Shown here: in pieces, positions 59,376 through 64,000 of the stretch
Position numbering within the stretch: the first letter of the stretch is position 1
How the letters are laid out: each line of letters starts with the position of its first letter
Origin: Nocardia concava NBRC 100430
GTDB lineage: Bacteria > Actinomycetota > Actinomycetes > Mycobacteriales > Mycobacteriaceae
Length of the DNA: 64,000 bases
Direction of reading: 5' to 3'
NCBI RefSeq assembly: GCF_000308815.1
Contig: NZ_BAFX01000002.1
Span: 1 to 64,000, forward strand
Position numbers and translations under genes: made by a program
The notes under the pieces: model-generated
What the model saw: the letters and a program-made list of their open reading frames with translations, nothing else
The model's database searches: none
What the model was told of the DNA's origin: nothing

Positions 59376-60032
59376 TCAGCTCGGATCGCCGCCGCGAATC
59401 GCCGCCAGCCAGGTGGCGGCTGCGGCGGTTATCGCGGTGGCGGCCGCGAAGACCACGATGCCGCCGCCCGCCAGGTACACCCAGAAGATTGCGACGAATG
59501 GTGCGGCTACGGCGGATTGCGCGTCGAGCAGCAGTCTCCGGCCCCATCCGATCCGGCTCATCGCGTCGGGATCCGGTCGGGACGGATTGTCGATCAGCCG
59601 ACCTACGGGTTCCGTATCTCGCATATGGCCGGCCGGATACAGCCGATGTTCTTCGACTGTGACTGTGCGACTGGATAATTCACCGGTCGACTGGGTGAGC
59701 GTCAACAGCTCCGGATCGAAATACACCGGCAGCCAGCGGTTCTTGCCGCCGACCGTGAACTCCAGCCATGACCGGCTCACCAACCGATGCTGCTGCCGCA
59801 CCCGCCGCACCGCCACCTCGCGAGGCTCTCTGCCACCCGGCAGCCCAGCGGGCAGGTATCCGAGCGCCACCGCGAACCGGAAACCGCTGTAGGCCAGAAC
59901 GACTACGGCTAGAACGGTGAGCACGCCCACCTGCTCCGGATCGGCGAACGGGACCCCGGCGAGAGTGATCGCCAGGGTCCCGATCGTCACGAGCGCCGGA
60001 TAGGCCAGAGCATGACCCATCCGGGAATTCAC
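59376..60032 (-). CDS. Hypothetical membrane protein
   Basis: 218 residues with two spans at the N-terminus (about 10-27 and 36-58), a central soluble domain (about 65-165, with SRSWLEFTVGGKNRWLPVYFDPEL), and a C-terminal pair of spans (about 172-210). Not recognised. Its start overlaps the stop of the ABC binding-protein gene by four bases (ATGA), so it is the last gene of the peptide-transporter operon in this window. Confidence 0.7.
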   Translation of the reverse strand: MNSRMGHALAYPALVTIGTLAITLAGVPFADPEQVGVLTVLAVVVLAYSGFRFAVALGYLPAGLPGGREPREVAVRRVRQQHRLVSRSWLEFTVGGKNRWLPVYFDPELLTLTQSTGELSSRTVTVEEHRLYPAGHMRDTEPVGRLIDNPSRPDPDAMSRIGWGRRLLLDAQSAVAAPFVAIFWVYLAGGGIVVFAAATAITAAAATWLAAIRGGDPS

Positions 60033-61711
60033 TTCAGGAAGCCGATTTTCGTGTAGTCGAGGCTCTGCAGGCCGGCCGCGCCGTAGTTGGCGAGGTTGGC
60101 GCGGACACCCACATTGGCGGGCGTCTGCATCAGGGGCAGCGAGTGCCCCTCTTCGAAGACCTTCTTGTCGACCTGGTTGGCGATTTCGATGGCCTTCGCC
60201 GGATCGAGTTCGGAGACGCCCTTTTCGATCAGATCATTGAGTTCCGGGTAGCCGATGTGGCCGTAGTTGCCCTGCCAGTCGTCGGGGTGGTAGCCCCAGA
60301 TCTGGTCCATGCTGCTCAGCGGGAACAGGTCGCCGACCCAACTGAACTGCGTCACATCGAAATCGCCGGACTTGATGTACCTGGGGAAGAAGTCCTGTCC
60401 CGGCTTGGTGTCGATGATGAGTTTCACCCCGACGCGGTCCAGGTTCTGCTGCATGATCTGTGCGATCTGCACCCAGAGGTCCTGGTTGTACATGACATCG
60501 CGGATCTCCAGTTTGCGGCCGTCCTTCTCTCGGGTGCCGCCACCGGCCGGGACCTTCCAGCCGAGCTCATCGAGTTCCTTCGCGGCGGCATCGGGGTCGA
60601 AGCCGAGCGAGTTGTCCTGGTAGCCCTTCTGGTTCTTCAGATAGATGTGGTTGTTGAGCGGCTTGGGATCGATGACCATGCCGTTCTGCATGGCGGTAGC
60701 GATGCCCTGCCGATCGATGGCCTTGCCGATGGCGACGCGCAGCTTGGGATCGGCGAGGATCGAACCGGGTGCACCGTTGAAGGTGAGGTGCGACCACTGC
60801 ATGCTGTTGGCACGGCGGATGGCGATGCCGTTGGTGCCCTGCGCGGTCTTGATCTCATCGCGGCTGCCGAGGCCGACCACGTCGATCTCGTTGTTCTGCA
60901 ATGCGGGCAGGTCGGCCGAGCTGTCGAGGACGCTGAAGGTGATGGTGTCCAGCTTCGGGGTGTTTCCCCACCACTTGGGGTTGCGGCCCAGCACGATTCG
61001 ACCCTGACCCCGGTCGATGGACTGCACCATGAACGGTCCGGCGCTCGGACCGGGATTGTCCACGAAGCCCTTGTTGAACGCTTCCGGGGTGCTGGTGACG
61101 GCCTTCGGGACCAGGAAGCTGTTGCCCGAGAACTGTCCTCGCCATTCGCCGAGGTGCTTGCTGAAGGTCAGGATCGCCTGTCGGTCGTCCACGCCGCGTT
61201 CGACCTTCGCGACCCGGTCGAATCCGTTGTTGTTCGCGATGAGGAAGTCCTTGTTGCGGCCGCTCAGCGCTTCGGCGGCCGATGCGATGTCCTCCCAGGT
61301 GATGGGCGTCCCGTCGGACCACACCGCCTTCGGGTTGATGGTGTAGGTGACCTGCTGCGGGTCTGTGCTGGTCAACTGCACATCGGTGAAGTAGTTGTGA
61401 TCCACGCTGAGATTGCCCGCCGCGTCGGAGATGAAGGCGCGTGGCATGGTGGACCGCTCGATGCTGGTGATCTCGGCGTCATTGCCGTCGATCTGGAGGG
61501 TGTTCCAGTTGGACGGGAGCGCGGAGACGGCCAGCCGCAGGTTACCTCCGTCCTTGAGATCGGCGACATCGTGTGGATTGATATCGCTGGTAGTGCCGAG
61601 GTCGGACGACACCGCATTGGAGTTGTCGTTGTCACCGCCGCAGCCGGTCGTCACCATTGCTACGGCCACCAGTGGGACCGCGAGCCGTAAGCCGATCGAG
61701 CGAATCCTCAC
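60029..61711 (-). CDS. ABC transporter substrate-binding lipoprotein, peptide type
   Basis: 560 residues. Signal sequence and lipobox MVTTGCGG (Cys24) anchor it outside the membrane. The SBP_bac_5 pattern of oligopeptide/dipeptide or nickel binding proteins is clear: VTYTINPKAVWSDGTPITWEDI, NPKWWGNTPKLDTITF, LRVAIGKAIDRQGI, SGDFDVTQFSWVGD. It delivers peptides to the permease. The ATPase gene is 57 bases upstream on the same strand. Confidence 0.93.
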   Translation of the reverse strand: MRIRSIGLRLAVPLVAVAMVTTGCGGDNDNSNAVSSDLGTTSDINPHDVADLKDGGNLRLAVSALPSNWNTLQIDGNDAEITSIERSTMPRAFISDAAGNLSVDHNYFTDVQLTSTDPQQVTYTINPKAVWSDGTPITWEDIASAAEALSGRNKDFLIANNNGFDRVAKVERGVDDRQAILTFSKHLGEWRGQFSGNSFLVPKAVTSTPEAFNKGFVDNPGPSAGPFMVQSIDRGQGRIVLGRNPKWWGNTPKLDTITFSVLDSSADLPALQNNEIDVVGLGSRDEIKTAQGTNGIAIRRANSMQWSHLTFNGAPGSILADPKLRVAIGKAIDRQGIATAMQNGMVIDPKPLNNHIYLKNQKGYQDNSLGFDPDAAAKELDELGWKVPAGGGTREKDGRKLEIRDVMYNQDLWVQIAQIMQQNLDRVGVKLIIDTKPGQDFFPRYIKSGDFDVTQFSWVGDLFPLSSMDQIWGYHPDDWQGNYGHIGYPELNDLIEKGVSELDPAKAIEIANQVDKKVFEEGHSLPLMQTPANVGVRANLANYGAAGLQSLDYTKIGFLK

Positions 61712-61768
61712 CGGTTGCTCCTTCCGTCGGAGTATTGCTGGAACACATTGCTTTCCACGGTTCGCCCC

Positions 61769-63628
61769 CTATTCCGTGACCACGGGCATCGGAATGGCAT
61801 CGATGAGCGCGCGTGTGTACTCGTGCCGAGGATCCGCGAAAATCTGTTCCGCGGCACCGTATTCGACGATCTGCCCGCGATACATGACGGCGATGTCGTG
61901 CGCGAGATTGCGCACCACGGATAGGTCGTGGGACACGAACAAGTAGGAAAGCCCGCGCTCGGCCTGCAGGTCGCGCAGCAGATTCAGCACACCGGCCTGG
62001 ATCGATACGTCCAGCGAGGAGACCGGCTCGTCCAGAACCAGGATCTCGGGGTCCAGTGCGAGGGCCCGGGCGATATTGATGCGCTGCTTCTGGCCGCCGG
62101 AGAAATCGGCCGGATAGCGGTCGGCGTGTTCGGGTCGCAGACCGACCAGTCGCAGCAATTCCCGCACGCGGCCTTGGATCTTGTCGTGCGGAAATCCGTT
62201 GATACGCAACGGCTGGGCGAGGGCGTCGAAGATCGGCAGGCGAGGATCCAGCGAAGACGACGGATCCTGGAACACAATCTGCATCTTGCGCCGGATCTCG
62301 CGGCGCCGCTCGCCGGTAAGTCGCGAGGTATCGCTACCCAGCACCTCGATGGTGCCCGCCTGCGGCGTGACCAGATCCATGATCTGGGTCAAGGTGGTGG
62401 ACTTTCCCGAACCGGATTCGCCGACGAGCGCCAGGGTTCGACCGGCGCGGACGTCGAAACTGATCCCGTCCACGGCGTGTACTTCGCCGACGCGACGGCG
62501 GAACACCACACCCTTGGTGAGTGGGAAGGTCTTTTTCAGGTCCGAAACCCGAAGCACCACCGTGTCGTCCGGTGTGACGACCTGCTCGGCCGCGCTCACC
62601 TCGCGCCGGAAAGCAGTGAACAGGGCAGCGGTGCCGACCTCCGCGGTGCGGATGCATGCGGCTCGATGCCCGGGTCCGGTGTCTTGCAATGGAGGTTCCG
62701 CGGCCCGGCAGTCGTCCACGGCGATCGGGCATCGCGGTGCGAAGGTGCAACCGACGGGCAGGTCGTGCATGGCCGGAGGCGCTCCGACGATCGGCACCAG
62801 CGGCATCCGCGCCGGGCCGTCCATGCGCGGTATGGAACCCAGTAGCCCGACGGTGTACGGCATCCGCGGCGAATTGAAAATATCGGCGGCACGCGCGGTT
62901 TCGACGATGCGCCCGGCGTACATGACGGCCACGCGGTCGGCCAGAGTGGCCGCGATCCCCATGTCGTGAGTGATCATGACGACGCCCGCGCCCGTGATGT
63001 CCCGGGCTTTCTCCAGCAGGTTGAGGATCTGCTTCTGAACCGTCACATCCAGTGCGGTGGTGGGCTCGTCGCAGATGATGAGATCTGGATCGTTGGCGAT
63101 CGCGATGGCGATCACCACGCGCTGGCGCATACCGCCGGAGAATTCGTGCGGAAAGGCCTTGGCGCGCACCGCCGGATCCGGGATACCGACCAGGTCCAGC
63201 AGCTCGACGGCACGCTGTGCCGCCTCCTGCTTGCTCATCTTCCCGTGCGCGAGGAGTGCTTCCGCGATTTGATCGCCGACTCGATAGACGGGTGTCAGCG
63301 CCGAGAGCGGGTCCTGGAACACCATCGATATTTTGCTGCCGCGCAATGTCGACAGCTGCCGGTCGCCCATGCCGATGAGTTCCTGCCCGCGCAACCGGAT
63401 GGAACCGCGCACCCGGGCCTGGTCCGGCAGCAATCCCATGACCGCCAGCGATGAAACGGACTTGCCCGAACCGGATTCCCCGACGATGGCCAGCACCTCG
63501 CCGTCCTGCACGGTGTAGCTGACCCCGCGTACGGCATCGATGCGTCCCTCCTCACCGGGGAACGACACGTGCAGATCGGCGACCTCGAGCAGCGGGGCGG
63601 TGGTGGCGCGACCCGTCTTATCCGTCAT
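61769..63628 (-). CDS. ABC transporter ATPase with two fused nucleotide-binding domains
   Basis: 619 residues: DppD-like and DppF-like domains in one chain. First domain: Walker [12 protein letters not shown] (about 50), signature FSGGMRQR, Walker [13 protein letters not shown], then the peptide-transporter C-terminal [14 protein letters not shown] cysteine motif. Second domain: Walker [11 protein letters not shown] (about 407), signature FSGGQKQR, Walker [13 protein letters not shown]. It powers peptide uptake. The start overlaps the permease stop by four bases. Single-chain fused ATPases occur regularly in Actinobacteria. Confidence 0.94.
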   Translation of the reverse strand: MTDKTGRATTAPLLEVADLHVSFPGEEGRIDAVRGVSYTVQDGEVLAIVGESGSGKSVSSLAVMGLLPDQARVRGSIRLRGQELIGMGDRQLSTLRGSKISMVFQDPLSALTPVYRVGDQIAEALLAHGKMSKQEAAQRAVELLDLVGIPDPAVRAKAFPHEFSGGMRQRVVIAIAIANDPDLIICDEPTTALDVTVQKQILNLLEKARDITGAGVVMITHDMGIAATLADRVAVMYAGRIVETARAADIFNSPRMPYTVGLLGSIPRMDGPARMPLVPIVGAPPAMHDLPVGCTFAPRCPIAVDDCRAAEPPLQDTGPGHRAACIRTAEVGTAALFTAFRREVSAAEQVVTPDDTVVLRVSDLKKTFPLTKGVVFRRRVGEVHAVDGISFDVRAGRTLALVGESGSGKSTTLTQIMDLVTPQAGTIEVLGSDTSRLTGERRREIRRKMQIVFQDPSSSLDPRLPIFDALAQPLRINGFPHDKIQGRVRELLRLVGLRPEHADRYPADFSGGQKQRINIARALALDPEILVLDEPVSSLDVSIQAGVLNLLRDLQAERGLSYLFVSHDLSVVRNLAHDIAVMYRGQIVEYGAAEQIFADPRHEYTRALIDAIPMPVVTE

Positions 63629-64000
63629 GCCTGGGCCCTTCCATCCTTGCGGCGCGAGCGCGCTCGCTGCGCACTCGGGTCGAACGCGTCGCGCAGGCCG
63701 TCACCGATCAGGTTCGCGCACAAGACGATCGCGATCAGAATGACACCGGTGAACATGAACAACCACGGATAGGTCAGCGCTGACTTGGTGCCCGAGGCGA
63801 TCAGCGAACCGAGTGACACGTCCGGCGGCTGTACACCGAATCCCAGGTAGCTGAGGCCGGTTTCGCCGAGGATCGCCGAACCGACCGCGAGGGTGGTATC
63901 GATGATCAAGATGCTGGCGATATTCGGCAGGATGTGGGTGGTGATCACCGTCCAGGTAGACGCGCCCATATATCTGGCTGCCCGGACGAATTCGCGATCC
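63625..64000 (-). CDS. ABC transporter permease, C-terminal part (partial)
   Basis: The window ends inside this gene; about 124 residues are present, open to base 64000. The EAA loop that contacts the ATPase is visible at the edge: [21 protein letters not shown]. Spans follow, with [23 protein letters not shown], typical of DppC/OppC, and a basic tail. Translation is coupled to the ATPase gene. A second permease is expected beyond the window. Confidence 0.9.
   Translation of the reverse strand, partial: DREFVRAARYMGASTWTVITTHILPNIASILIIDTTLAVGSAILGETGLSYLGFGVQPPDVSLGSLIASGTKSALTYPWLFMFTGVILIAIVLCANLIGDGLRDAFDPSAQRARSRRKDGRAQA

Noticed and set aside
1..64000. CRISPR arrays, insertion sequences, integrases, rRNA and tRNA genes
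   Set aside because: No regularly spaced repeats, transposase or integrase proteins, tRNA-like cloverleaf ends or rRNA sequence were recognised. A tRNA-search program was not available, so a missed tRNA cannot be fully excluded.

Overview
The window is high-GC actinobacterial chromosome, most likely from Nocardia or a close relative. The evidence is a two-domain LysX, antigen-85-like and cutinase-like secreted enzymes, an F420-type (DDN-like) oxidoreductase, a PE-PPE-EspG set, IdeR-type iron boxes, many leaderless genes, and gene order. From memory, the order glutamate synthase / sodA / glpQ-like / ferritin / LCP protein / DUF2470 / pheA / phosphoglycerate-mutase-like / metallopeptidase / septum-formation protein / serS matches the Rv3859c-Rv3834c segment of M. 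tuberculosis, with insertions. Everything is inferred from sequence alone. I see no rRNA, tRNA, CRISPR array or insertion sequence.

Layout. 1-5.7 kb: end of gltB, gltD, then three secreted proteins (unknown, antigen-85-like acyltransferase, cutinase-like). 5.7-15.4 kb: phosphatase, lysX, S4 RNA-binding protein, RraA-like protein, DDN-like oxidoreductase, a membrane Ser/Thr kinase with a DFN instead of DFG motif, and small membrane proteins. 15.5-18.9 kb: a copper-handling operon (DUF6474, His-rich membrane protein, YcnI, CopC, CopD). 19-23.2 kb: TM0106-type nuclease, htpG and a cold-shock gene with a long leader. 23.3-26.7 kb: two SDR genes, a TetR regulator with a palindromic candidate operator, and a GDT1/UPF0016 exporter behind a yybP-ykoY manganese riboswitch. 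26.8-29.1 kb: sodA and msrA, divergent. 29.2-33.3 kb: rhodanese, DUF4328, glycerophosphodiesterase and DUF5926 genes, with an unusual DnaA-box/inverted-repeat intergenic region at 29.8-30.1 kb.

33.3-37.4 kb is an iron-linked stretch: a very small unannotated-looking gene whose ribosome site lies in an 11-bp hairpin, then ferritin, LCP protein, CPBP protease and a DUF2470 gene, with iron-box sequences before ferritin and DUF2470. 37.5-48.6 kb holds pheA and a phosphatase, an orphan espG-PPE-PE cassette, metallopeptidase, septum-formation protein, a 74-bp palindromic repeat, a GMC oxidoreductase, serS and a degenerate-GGDEF/EAL protein. 48.7-56 kb holds transporters, a MauE-thioredoxin fusion, a BP74-like protein, a metallo-beta-lactamase/Rieske protein, a lipoprotein and an acyltransferase. 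56-64 kb looks more accessory: an HTH regulator with a PLD-like sensor domain coupled to a CYTH (class IV cyclase-like) enzyme, a peptidase E homologue, and an oligopeptide ABC transporter that runs off the window.

A cross-cutting observation is that at least eleven start codons sit 6-8 bases after a TAnnnT -10 hexamer, so these genes are probably read from leaderless mRNAs. This was used to choose several starts.
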